From an uncultured bacterium (GTDB lineage Bacteria; Cyanobacteriota; Vampirovibrionia; Gastranaerophilales; Gastranaerophilaceae): 9,300 nucleotides of DNA. Numbering within the stretch: the stretch's first letter is position 1; the number at the start of each line of letters is the position of its first letter. The position numbers and the translations under genes were made by a program. Below are positions 1 through 6,440 of the stretch, piece after piece. The stretch is from positions 1 through 9,300 of the forward strand of contig USJT01000026.1 of assembly GCA_900555175.1 (NCBI GenBank), in the 5' to 3' direction. A model generated the notes under the pieces. That model saw only the letters and a list, made by a program, of their open reading frames with translations. It was not told where the DNA came from and did not search any database.

Positions 1-977
1 GTCAAGCCCGGTGCAATCGGTGCCAAAATTTCAGCCAATACATGCGGTCTGTCTTTGTAAATTGTTTTGATTACGGCAGGTAACAAGATTGCCAAACCTA
101 AACCGTGAGCCAATTCAGGTTTTACAGCACTCAATGGGTGTTCAAGAGCGTGAGTATAGTGTAACAAACCGTTATCGAAGCTTACACCACCCATCATAGC
201 TGCGTAAGCAAGATAATAACGAGCTTCCAAATCTTCAGGATTTGCAATAGCTTTTGGTAAGTATTTTGCAACCAATTGAACAACCTGTATAGCCAATGAA
301 ATTGAATATGGAGAAGCAACAGTAGAAGTTGCAGCTTCAACAACGTGGTTTACAGCATCAATTGAAACGTATCTTGTTTGTTTTGGTGACAATTTTGTCA
401 TTAATTGAGGGTCATCAATTGCAAACATAGGATAAATACAATCATAAGCGATCGCAGGTTTAAAGTTCTTTTCAAGGTTTGTAACAACAGCAAATCTGTT
501 AGTTTCAGAACCTGTACCGTGTGTCAAGTTGATTGATACAATAGGTGCAGCCTTTTCAGGTGTAAATCTGAATTCAAAAATATCTTCAGCAGTCTTGTCA
601 GGATATTCAAGCAATATAGCAACTGATTTACCTGCATCTGTCGGAGATCCGCCACCGATTGAAATTACACCTTTTGCACCAAAATCTTTTGCAAGTTTTG
701 CAGCATCATTAACATGATGAGTATTTGGGTTTGGAGTAACTTCAGCATAATTTACGTATCCGATACCATGGTCTTTCAAAGCCTTTTCAACGTAATCCCA
801 AGCACCTGTTGCTTTATAAGCATGTTTACCTGACATTACGATAACTTTATCAACACCTTTATCTTTTAAAACTTTAGCGATATCGTCAATTTTTTTAATT
901 GCACCAACGCCAAAATAAACAGTAGTTCTTGTGCGAATTTCTTTAATATCGTTAATGTTAATATCCTTTTCCCACAT
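1..977 (-). CDS. Iron-containing alcohol dehydrogenase (C-terminus cut by window edge)
   Basis: Group III metal-dependent alcohol dehydrogenase, a cytoplasmic enzyme that interconverts aldehydes or ketones and alcohols with NAD(P)H, typically to dispose of reductant in fermentation. Read from the ATG at 977, 325 codons are visible and the frame runs off the left edge; the family is usually about 385-400 residues, so roughly 60-75 are missing. Visible: the nucleotide-binding motif GGGSPTD (residues 108-114), THGTGSE (152-158), and the metal-binding set D207/H211 (in DAVNH), H276 (HALEH) and H291 (AHGLG). All four expected iron ligands are therefore present. The start follows a good ribosome site (AAAGGAG) and its own promoter. 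Family assignment is firm; the natural substrate (ethanol, butanol, a diol or other) cannot be told from the sequence. Confidence 0.93.
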   Translation of the reverse strand, partial: MWEKDININDIKEIRTRTTVYFGVGAIKKIDDIAKVLKDKGVDKVIVMSGKHAYKATGAWDYVEKALKDHGIGYVNYAEVTPNPNTHHVNDAAKLAKDFGAKGVISIGGGSPTDAGKSVAILLEYPDKTAEDIFEFRFTPEKAAPIVSINLTHGTGSETNRFAVVTNLEKNFKPAIAYDCIYPMFAIDDPQLMTKLSPKQTRYVSIDAVNHVVEAATSTVASPYSISLAIQVVQLVAKYLPKAIANPEDLEARYYLAYAAMMGGVSFDNGLLHYTHALEHPLSAVKPELAHGLGLAILLPAVIKTIYKDRPHVLAEILAPIAPGL

Positions 978-1006
978 AATAAACTCTCCTTTCTTAACTC
1001 AATCAT

Positions 1007-1035
1007 ATTATAGAGTATGAAAGGCACAATTGCAA
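1007..1035 (-). promoter_or_regulatory. Sigma-70-type promoter of the alcohol dehydrogenase gene
   Basis: On the minus strand a perfect -10 box TATAAT (1012-1007) lies 17 bases downstream of TTGCAA (1035-1030). Transcription would begin near base 1000, giving a leader of about 23 bases that contains the AAAGGAG ribosome site. Seen by eye, not tested. Confidence 0.65.
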
Positions 1036-1058
1036 GGACTATTTTACATTTTTACCAG

Positions 1059-1084
1059 AAAAAGTCTGAATATTCAGACTTTTT
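1059..1084 (-). terminator. Palindromic terminator after the UDP-glucuronate decarboxylase gene
   Basis: A perfect palindrome with arms AAAAGTCTGAAT and ATTCAGACTTTT spans 1060-1083, extended by one A-T pair on each side. It touches the stop codon of the decarboxylase gene (1086-1084). On the minus strand the hairpin ends in TTTT followed by CTGG, so the U tract is short. On the plus strand it is followed by TTTTTT, so it may also stop antisense transcription. It separates this gene from the alcohol dehydrogenase promoter. Confidence 0.6.
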
Positions 1085-2013
1085 TATATTACTTTTTCAA
1101 AATATTCAATCGTTTTCATCAAACCGTCACGAACATGAATTGTCGGCTCATAACCCAGTTTTTCTTTTGCCAAAGTCAAATCAGGTCTGCGCTGAGTCGG
1201 ATCATCTGACGGTAATGGTTTAAATACAATTTTAGATTTTGAATTTGCAAGTTCTATAATCATTTTAGCCAATTCTAAAATCGTATATTCACCGTCATTT
1301 CCGACATTTACAGGTCCCATAAAATCTTCCGTATTCATTAACGTAATCATTCCGCGAACCAAATCATCTACATAACAGAAAGAACGTGTTTGAGAACCGT
1401 CACCATATATTGTAATGTCTTCGTTTTTCAAAGCTTGAATTATAAAGTTAGAAACAACACGACCGTCATTTTGAGCCATTCTCGGGCCATAAGTGTTAAA
1501 TATTCTGATAATTCTTATATCAACATTATGCTGTCTGTGATAATCCATCATCAAAGCTTCTGCGACACGTTTACCCTCATCATAACAGCTTCTAATACCT
1601 ATCGGATTAACATTTCCCCAATAAGATTCTTTTTGAGGATGAACAATCGGATCACCGTAAACCTCGCTTGTAGATGCCTGCAAAATTCTTGACTTTGTTT
1701 CATCTGCCAAATCAAGCATATTTGTAACACCTAAAACGTTTGTTTTAATGGTTTTAATAGCATTATGCTGGTAATGAATAGGACTTGCAGGACAAGCCAA
1801 ATTGTAAATCTGATCAACTTCCAAAATAATCGGTTCAATAATATCATGTCTTATAAGTTCAAATTCTCTATTATCCATTAAATGTTCAACATTTTTTCTT
1901 GAACCCGTAAAAAAGTTATCAAGACAAAGTATATGATTACCTTGTTCTAAAAGTTTTTCACATAAATGTGAACCGATAAATCCTGCCCCACCTGTTACCA
2001 AAATATTTTTCAT
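1084..2013 (-). CDS. UDP-glucuronate decarboxylase (UDP-xylose synthase), SDR family
   Basis: Extended short-chain dehydrogenase/reductase of 309 residues, cytoplasmic, expected to convert UDP-glucuronate to UDP-xylose using tightly bound NAD+ and so supply a pentose for surface polysaccharide. The Rossmann glycine motif GGAGFIG is at residues 8-14. The motif [12 protein letters not shown] (71-82) is typical of UDP-xylose synthases. The catalytic set is TSE (115-117) with Y144 and K148 (YDEGK); NTYGPRM and [14 protein letters not shown] follow further on. The ATG at 2013 is chosen because the Rossmann strand begins directly after it and AAGAGGG precedes it; an in-frame ATG 32 codons upstream lies beyond the pgk terminator and adds non-homologous sequence. 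Other NDP-sugar epimerases/dehydratases share the fold, but the PASP motif favours the decarboxylase. Confidence 0.9.
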   Translation of the reverse strand: MKNILVTGGAGFIGSHLCEKLLEQGNHILCLDNFFTGSRKNVEHLMDNREFELIRHDIIEPIILEVDQIYNLACPASPIHYQHNAIKTIKTNVLGVTNMLDLADETKSRILQASTSEVYGDPIVHPQKESYWGNVNPIGIRSCYDEGKRVAEALMMDYHRQHNVDIRIIRIFNTYGPRMAQNDGRVVSNFIIQALKNEDITIYGDGSQTRSFCYVDDLVRGMITLMNTEDFMGPVNVGNDGEYTILELAKMIIELANSKSKIVFKPLPSDDPTQRRPDLTLAKEKLGYEPTIHVRDGLMKTIEYFEKVI

Positions 2014-2038
2014 AATGCCCTCTTTTTTATATAATTGA

Positions 2039-2066
2039 ATTTTAGCACAAAAAAAGCTCTCTGCAA
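2039..2066 (-). promoter_or_regulatory. Possible extended -10 promoter for the decarboxylase gene
   Basis: On the minus strand TGCTAAAAT (2047-2039) forms an extended -10 element. A weak -35-like TTGCAG (2066-2061) lies 16 bases upstream, inside the pgk terminator hairpin. Initiation would fall near 2032 and leave a short leader with the AAGAGGG ribosome site. Moderate-to-weak match. Confidence 0.35.
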
Positions 2067-2080
2067 AACAGAGAGCTTTT
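2049..2080 (-). terminator. Intrinsic terminator of pgk
   Basis: On the minus strand GCTCTCTG and CAGAGAGC form an 8-pair GC-containing stem with loop TTTTG, extended by four A-T pairs and followed by seven T residues (2055-2049). It starts 18 bases after the pgk stop codon and is a textbook rho-independent terminator. It separates pgk from the downstream decarboxylase gene. Confidence 0.88.
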
Positions 2081-2098
2081 CTATATATTTTTATGTGC

Positions 2099-3301
2099 TT
2101 ATTTTTCATCTAAAGCAGCAACGCCCGGCAATACTTTACCTTCGATAAATTCAAGAGAAGCACCACCACCAGTTGATACGTGAGTGAAATCTTCTGCCTT
2201 GAAGTATTTTTTAGCGGCAGAAACAGAATCACCACCACCAATTACAGATACAGCACCATTTTTAGTTGCGTCTACAATTGCTTTTAATACTGCTTTTGTA
2301 CCTTCAGCGAATTTAGGATTTTCAAATGCGCCAACAGGTCCGTTCATCAAAATAGTTTTTGAATTTTTGATTACTTCAGCAAAAGCTTTTTGGCTTTCAG
2401 GGCCTGCATCAACGCCTTCAAATCCGTCAGGAATTTCATTGATAGGAACAACTTTGTTTGTACCGTTGCCTGAGAAATCATCAGTAGCTAATACATCAGT
2501 TGCCATAACAATTTTTACGCCTTTATCTTTAGCTTTCTTTTCGATAGCTTTTGCAACTTCCATTTGATCATCTTCACAAATAGAGTTACCAACTTTACCA
2601 CCGTTAGCTTTTACGAATGTATAAGCCATACCGCCACCGATAATCATATTATCAACTTTGTCGATTAAGTTTTCTAAAACACCGATTTTAGAAGAAACTT
2701 TTGCACCGCCAACAACAGCTGTGAATGGTCTTGTAGGATTATCAAGAGCTTGTGACAAGCATCTGATTTCTTTTTCCATCAAAAGACCTGCAACTGCCGG
2801 TTTCAAAATATGAGCAACTTTAGCAGTTGAAGTGTGTTTTCTGTGAGCTGCACCGAATGCATCGTTTACATAGAAATCACCTAATTTTGCAAGTTCTTCA
2901 GCAAAAGTCATATCATCATCTTTTGCTTCTTCAGCTTTGTAGAAACGAATGTTTTCCAACAATGCAACTTGACCGTCTTTTAAGTTTGCTAATTCTTTAT
3001 CAGCACCTTCGCCAACAGGTGATTTTACGAACAATACGTCTTCACCCAAAACTTTTGACATATATTTTGCAACAGGTTCTAATGAGAATTCAGGTTTCCA
3101 TTCTCCTTTTGGTCTGCCTAAGTGAGCCATAAGAATAATTTTAGCTCCCTTTTCTTTCAAAGCTTTAATTGTAGGAACAATAGCTTGAATTCTTGTGTCA
3201 TCTGTTACATTGTGGTTTTCGTCTAAAGGTACGTTTACATCAACTCTGACAAGAGCACGTTTTCCTTTAACGTCACCTAAATCGTTAATTGATTTTTTCA
3301 T
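2099..3301 (-). CDS. pgk: Phosphoglycerate kinase
   Basis: Glycolytic enzyme of 400 residues, the usual bacterial length, transferring phosphate from 1,3-bisphosphoglycerate to ADP in the cytoplasm. The family signature RVDVNVPLD is at residues 19-27, and the substrate-binding R37 and HLGRPKG (60-66) are in place. The hinge and nucleotide-binding parts include [17 protein letters not shown] and [10 protein letters not shown] near the C-terminus. The ATG at 3301 is preceded by AAGGAGAG and places MKKSINDL at the normal N-terminus. An in-frame ATG at 3388 would add 29 unrelated residues encoded by the promoter/operator region and is rejected. The gene is followed by its own terminator and is probably transcribed alone, which is unusual only in that gap or tpiA is not next to it. 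Confidence 0.97.
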   Translation of the reverse strand: MKKSINDLGDVKGKRALVRVDVNVPLDENHNVTDDTRIQAIVPTIKALKEKGAKIILMAHLGRPKGEWKPEFSLEPVAKYMSKVLGEDVLFVKSPVGEGADKELANLKDGQVALLENIRFYKAEEAKDDDMTFAEELAKLGDFYVNDAFGAAHRKHTSTAKVAHILKPAVAGLLMEKEIRCLSQALDNPTRPFTAVVGGAKVSSKIGVLENLIDKVDNMIIGGGMAYTFVKANGGKVGNSICEDDQMEVAKAIEKKAKDKGVKIVMATDVLATDDFSGNGTNKVVPINEIPDGFEGVDAGPESQKAFAEVIKNSKTILMNGPVGAFENPKFAEGTKAVLKAIVDATKNGAVSVIGGGDSVSAAKKYFKAEDFTHVSTGGGASLEFIEGKVLPGVAALDEK

Positions 3302-3333
3302 ATTTTCTCTCCTTTTTCGGTTTAAATAAACGA

Positions 3334-3345
3334 GGAAGCGTTTCC
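3334..3345. promoter_or_regulatory. LacI-family-like operator palindrome in the pgk leader
   Basis: The 12-mer GGAAGCGTTTCC is an imperfect inverted repeat (one G/T mismatch) with the central AANCGNTT pattern, read on the minus strand as AAACGCTT, that marks many LacI/CcpA-family operators. It lies 33 bases upstream of the pgk start and just downstream of a possible -10 box, where a bound repressor would block transcription. No LacI-type regulator gene is in the window, so this rests on sequence pattern alone. Confidence 0.35.
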
Positions 3346-3349
3346 CCCT

Positions 3350-3379
3350 TATATAACCCGAGTTTTCATGTACTCGCAA
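3350..3379 (-). promoter_or_regulatory. Possible proximal pgk promoter
   Basis: On the minus strand TTGCGA (3379-3374) and TATATA (3355-3350) are spaced by 18 bases. Initiation would be near 3343, inside the LacI-like palindrome. A weaker box match than a consensus promoter; it competes with the distal candidate. Confidence 0.35.
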
Positions 3380-3383
3380 GATT

Positions 3384-3412
3384 ATCATACAAAAAAAATA
3401 AAATTAATCCAA
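3384..3412 (-). promoter_or_regulatory. Possible distal pgk promoter
   Basis: On the minus strand TTGGAT (3412-3407) and TATGAT (3389-3384) are spaced by 17 bases. Initiation near 3377 would give a leader of about 75 bases that carries the LacI-like palindrome. The two pgk promoter candidates are not mutually exclusive. Confidence 0.35.
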
Positions 3413-3476
3413 GTAACCAATTAAAAATTTTATTATTTATCCTAATCTTATATTTAATAAGAAAGGATTTACGAAT

Positions 3477-3944
3477 ATGAAGAAAAATTTTTTGGCTACA
3501 TTTATTGTTATAGCAGCATTCATCGGAGGTTATTCAATAAACAGTATTGCAGCTTCGCACACGCCTCCGGAATACAAAATTGCAGTTGTTGATATTCATC
3601 AAATTGTTTCAAATTCATCAGAAATTAAAGCACTCAAGCTTGATCAGGAAAGGCAAATGCAAAATATGCAATCAACAATAAACAAGGCAAGAGCAGAAAT
3701 TTCTAAAGAAAAAGACCCGAAAAAAATTGCACAACTTGAAGACAAATACAGAAATGAAATCAACAGTCAAAAACTTGCACTAGATGAATCATACAATAAA
3801 AAATTAACAGCAATAGATGACAAAATTAAAACGGCAGTTGTAGAAAAAGCACGTTCAATGCATTACAACATGGTTTTACCGAAAAATTTAATATTATTCG
3901 GCGGAGATGACATTACAGATCAGGTTGCAACAATTATTAAATAA
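3477..3944 (+). CDS. OmpH/Skp-like periplasmic chaperone
   Basis: Protein of 155 residues with a signal peptide (charged MKKN, hydrophobic segment about 5-19, likely cleavage near residue 25, after NSIA). The mature part begins with YKIAVVDIHQIV, the typical first strand of the OmpH/Skp family. It continues with a long charged coiled coil (about 45-125) and ends in a strand with NMVLPKNLILFGGDDITDQV, the usual closing motif of OmpH-like proteins. Family members are trimeric 'jellyfish' chaperones that carry unfolded outer-membrane proteins across the periplasm, so this implies a diderm envelope. AAAGGA lies 9 bases before the ATG. It is usually found beside bamA or lpxD, but here it stands alone, divergent from pgk. 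No convincing promoter; TATATT at 3449-3454 is a possible -10. Confidence 0.82.
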   Translation: MKKNFLATFIVIAAFIGGYSINSIAASHTPPEYKIAVVDIHQIVSNSSEIKALKLDQERQMQNMQSTINKARAEISKEKDPKKIAQLEDKYRNEINSQKLALDESYNKKLTAIDDKIKTAVVEKARSMHYNMVLPKNLILFGGDDITDQVATIIK

Positions 3945-3949
3945 AAACC

Positions 3950-4363
3950 TTATCTTGAAAAAATATTTATCATAATAGGGCTTGAACCTTTGTCATGGAT
4001 ATCACGCCAAACCTGATTTGAAATCTGTTTTTGCTGAATTTCTCTTTGATACTGTTCGTTAAAGAATAACTGACGTTCTTTTAACAATACATAACAACTA
4101 TTATTGCTTTCGGCATCCAATGAATCACATTTAGCTAAATCTTTTGCAAATTCTTTTCTTCTTTCAGCCCAATAATTATAAATTGCTTGAGTCGATTTTG
4201 TTCCATCAGGCCAAAACTGTTGAATTTCTTTATATTCAGCAGTTTCCAAGCCTTTTGGACAAAAATCTGTCCATTCAGGACGAGCGCCTTGAGCATTCAC
4301 ACACATTGTAGAAAATGCCACAAATCCTATTAACAATATAAGTTTTCTTAATCCAACTGTCAT
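3950..4363 (-). CDS. Small secreted protein of unknown function
   Basis: I do not recognise this 137-residue protein. Residues 1-24 form a clear signal peptide (basic GLRK, hydrophobic LILLIGFVAF, cleavage likely after VNA24). The mature part of about 113 residues is hydrophilic and rich in Q, E, K and aromatic residues, with three cysteines (C35, C79, C90). C79 and C90 flank the segment DSLDAESNNS and could form a disulfide. C21 lies in the signal peptide, but the surrounding bases do not form a good lipobox. The gene ends 5 bp from the ompH-like stop codon on the opposite strand. It has no ribosome site; its -10 box ends 10 bases before the ATG, so the message would be almost leaderless. 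Probably periplasmic or exported. Confidence 0.7.
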   Translation of the reverse strand: MTVGLRKLILLIGFVAFSTMCVNAQGARPEWTDFCPKGLETAEYKEIQQFWPDGTKSTQAIYNYWAERRKEFAKDLAKCDSLDAESNNSCYVLLKERQLFFNEQYQREIQQKQISNQVWRDIHDKGSSPIMINIFSR

Positions 4364-4373
4364 ATCTATAAAT

Positions 4374-4402
4374 ATTATAGATTACGCATTTTAAATTTTC
4401 AA
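4374..4402 (-). promoter_or_regulatory. Near-consensus promoter giving an almost leaderless message
   Basis: On the minus strand TTGAAA (4402-4397) and a perfect TATAAT (4379-4374) are separated by exactly 17 bases. Transcription should begin near 4367, about 4 bases before the ATG at 4363. That leaves no room for a Shine-Dalgarno site, and none is visible. Confidence 0.7.
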
Positions 4403-4420
4403 TCCCGACAAAATAAAATA

Positions 4421-4429
4421 TGCTATAAT
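4421..4429 (+). promoter_or_regulatory. Extended -10 promoter of uvrC
   Basis: TGCTATAAT is a perfect extended -10 element (TG, one base, TATAAT). Initiation about seven bases downstream falls at 4436-4437, on the A of the second in-frame ATG. No good -35 is present, which an extended -10 can tolerate. The first ATG (4431) starts just one base after the -10 box and would not be in the message. Confidence 0.65.
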
Positions 4430-4436
4430 AATGTTT

Positions 4437-6104
4437 ATGAACGAGGAATTAAAACAGACCTTAAAACTTTTGCCATCTTTACCCGGTTGCTATATCTACT
4501 ATAACAAAGACGGAGAAGTAATTTATGTCGGCAAAGCAAAAATTTTAAAACGCCGTGTAATGAGTTATTTTAACAGAAAACACGACAGCGTTAAAGTCAA
4601 TGTACTCGTTTCTCAAATTGAAAAATTAGAATACATAATTACAAATACAGAAGTTGAAGCCCTAATTCTTGAAAGTCACTTAATAAAAAAATACAAACCA
4701 AAATACAACATCTTACTCAAAGATGATAAAAAATATCCATATTTTTTAATCACAGATGAAGATTTTCCAAGAATTACGATTGTCCGCAAGAAAAATATGA
4801 ACCCTAAAAAAGGGAAATATTACGGCCCTTATACAGATATTCGAGCAATGCATGCAACGCTTGACTTTCTAAAAAAAATTTTTCCGCTAAAACAATGCAA
4901 AACCCCAAAATTTAAAGACAGACCATGTCTTTATTACCATATAGGAAGATGTATGGCACCTTGCCAAAACAAAGTTACCCCTGATGAATACAAGGCAATA
5001 GTAAAACAGGCTGAATTGTTCCTCTCAGGCAAACAATCAGAATTGATGAAGCAAATAAAAGAACAAATGCAAAAATATTCTGATACGCTTCAATTTGAAA
5101 AAGCGGCAAAGCTTCGTGATAGCTACAATGACCTTGCCAAAACTCTTGAAAAACAAAAAGTAGTTTATGAAAACACTAAATTAAATGAAGATATAATATC
5201 TCTAATGGCAGATGACGGAATTTTTGCAATCGTCATTTTAATGATTAGAGAAGGCAGATTAATAGATAAAAAAGATTTTACATACGAAGTTGAAGAAGAA
5301 GACAGAACAGAATTTTTTGCGACATTCTTCAAAGAGTATTACACCACACTAAAACTTGAATATCCTGACAGAATTGTATCTAACGAGCTTGAAGCAATAG
5401 GTGAAAAAGCTTTATATGAAGAATGGCTAGAAATTTTGGCACATAAAAAAGTTAAAATAAGCTACGGCAAATCAACCCAAGGAAAAGAACTGCAAATGCT
5501 TGCAGATAAAAATGCTAAAGTTCTTCTTGATAATGCAAAAATTAAAAAAATGTCTAAAATCCGAGATGATTTTAATGAAATAGGTTCTTACCTGGCAGAA
5601 AAACTTCATCTCAAGAATTTCCCATACCGTATGGAATGCTATGATATTTCGCATATTCAAGGTACAAACACAGTTGCCTCAATGGTAACCTTCATAAACG
5701 GCTTGCCTAAAAAATCCGAATACAGAAAATTTAAAGTTAAAATGACTGAAGGGAAACCTGATGATTTCCTATCGATGAAAGAAGTTTTGACAAGACGTTT
5801 ATCACATCTTGGGGAAGAAAAATGGGCAAAACCTGATTTAATGATAATCGATGGCGGTAAAGGTCAATTATCAAGCGTTATGGAAATAATTGAAGGACTT
5901 GGAGTTACAGGAATTGATGTTGTAAGTTTAGCCAAAAAACACGAAGAAGTATTCCTGCCCAAACAATCAGAACCTGTTATATTACCAAGAAATTCAAGCG
6001 CTCTGTTTTTATTCCAAAGAATACGTGATGAAGCACACAGGTTTGCGATAACCTATCACAGACAACTGCGTTCAAAATCAATGATTGAGAAAAAAAATAA
6101 GTAA
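4437..6104 (+). CDS. uvrC: Excinuclease ABC subunit C, lacking the C-terminal HhH domain
   Basis: Dual-incision nuclease of nucleotide excision repair, acting in the cytoplasm with UvrB at DNA lesions. Counting from the ATG at 4437 (555 residues): the GIY-YIG nuclease domain is at about 14-95 with GCYIYY, IYVGKA, R40 and E79. A four-cysteine cluster C154-X9-C164-X7-C172-X3-C176 fits the iron-sulfur site known in UvrC. The UvrB-binding UVR motif is at about 201-238. The RNase H-like 5'-incision domain carries D403 (YDISH), D472 (IDGGKGQ) and H534 (DEAHRFAI). The protein stops 21 residues after H534, where relatives continue into a tandem helix-hairpin-helix domain of about 55-60 residues. An ATG at 4431 would add two residues, but the promoter position favours 4437. 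There is no ribosome site. Confidence 0.95.
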   Translation: MNEELKQTLKLLPSLPGCYIYYNKDGEVIYVGKAKILKRRVMSYFNRKHDSVKVNVLVSQIEKLEYIITNTEVEALILESHLIKKYKPKYNILLKDDKKYPYFLITDEDFPRITIVRKKNMNPKKGKYYGPYTDIRAMHATLDFLKKIFPLKQCKTPKFKDRPCLYYHIGRCMAPCQNKVTPDEYKAIVKQAELFLSGKQSELMKQIKEQMQKYSDTLQFEKAAKLRDSYNDLAKTLEKQKVVYENTKLNEDIISLMADDGIFAIVILMIREGRLIDKKDFTYEVEEEDRTEFFATFFKEYYTTLKLEYPDRIVSNELEAIGEKALYEEWLEILAHKKVKISYGKSTQGKELQMLADKNAKVLLDNAKIKKMSKIRDDFNEIGSYLAEKLHLKNFPYRMECYDISHIQGTNTVASMVTFINGLPKKSEYRKFKVKMTEGKPDDFLSMKEVLTRRLSHLGEEKWAKPDLMIIDGGKGQLSSVMEIIEGLGVTGIDVVSLAKKHEEVFLPKQSEPVILPRNSSALFLFQRIRDEAHRFAITYHRQLRSKSMIEKKNK

Positions 6105-6113
6105 ATTACTCAA

Positions 6114-6440
6114 TTATTTTTCATTATTCTTTTTAGAAATTTCAAGCCAACATTCATTCAATGCAGGAAGTGTATTCGTTTTACCAAGCCATTTCAAAAC
6201 ATATCTTTCATCAGGGCCTAAACTGCCATTAACCTTTTCACCAGATTTTAGATTAAATGTCGCCTCCGACATAGCCAAATTTATAACAACTTCAGGATTT
6301 GCACTTGCCTGCGGATCCATCTTTAATTTAAGGTTATTATACCTTCCTGCGTTCATATTTTTCTTATTATGAGCATCAGATTGTGCATCTATTATCGCAT
6401 CTTTTAACTCACCCGCGAGTTCATTCAATGTTTTTGCCAT
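6114..6440 (-). CDS. Conserved small protein B, paralog of its upstream neighbour; function unknown
   Basis: I do not recognise this 108-residue protein. It has no signal peptide or membrane segment and is probably cytoplasmic. Residues 12-101 align without a gap with the same residue numbers of the upstream gene product: I count 29 identities by eye. Shared landmarks are D14, D18, Q20, D22, N25, YNNLK (34-38), MDP (41-43), EK (68-69), GS (72-73), DER (77-79), W84, G86 and W98. The protein is essentially this domain alone. Its ATG overlaps the end of the upstream gene by 16 bases, with GAGGA about 8 bases before the start, so translation is probably coupled. The stop lies 9 bp from the uvrC stop on the other strand, and no convincing terminator is visible. 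Confidence 0.75.
   Translation of the reverse strand: MAKTLNELAGELKDAIIDAQSDAHNKKNMNAGRYNNLKLKMDPQASANPEVVINLAMSEATFNLKSGEKVNGSLGPDERYVLKWLGKTNTLPALNECWLEISKKNNEK

Noticed and set aside
529..717. Plus-strand open frame of 62 codons within the alcohol dehydrogenase gene.
   Set aside because: It lies antisense to a well-conserved coding region, including the GGGSPTD motif, and has no recognisable product.
2014..2109. In-frame extension of the decarboxylase gene by 32 codons to an ATG at 2109.
   Set aside because: The extension runs through the pgk terminator and past the pgk stop, has no homology to the SDR fold, and the ATG at 2013 has its own ribosome site directly before the Rossmann strand.
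2184..3132. Plus-strand open frames of 127 and 101 codons inside pgk.
   Set aside because: Both are antisense shadows of a highly conserved gene; their compositions are unlike real proteins.
3302..3388. In-frame extension of pgk by 29 codons to an ATG at 3388.
   Set aside because: The added residues are absent from the family and are encoded by the promoter and operator region; AAGGAGAG sits correctly before the ATG at 3301.
6084..6114. ATTGAG/CTCAAT inverted repeat at the uvrC/paralog B junction as a bidirectional terminator.
   Set aside because: The stem has only six pairs with a 19-base loop; too weak to list as a terminator.
6085..6372. Plus-strand frame of 95 codons overlapping the end of uvrC, considered as a frameshifted HhH domain.
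   Set aside because: Its translation shows no HhH motif and mirrors paralog B on the opposite strand.
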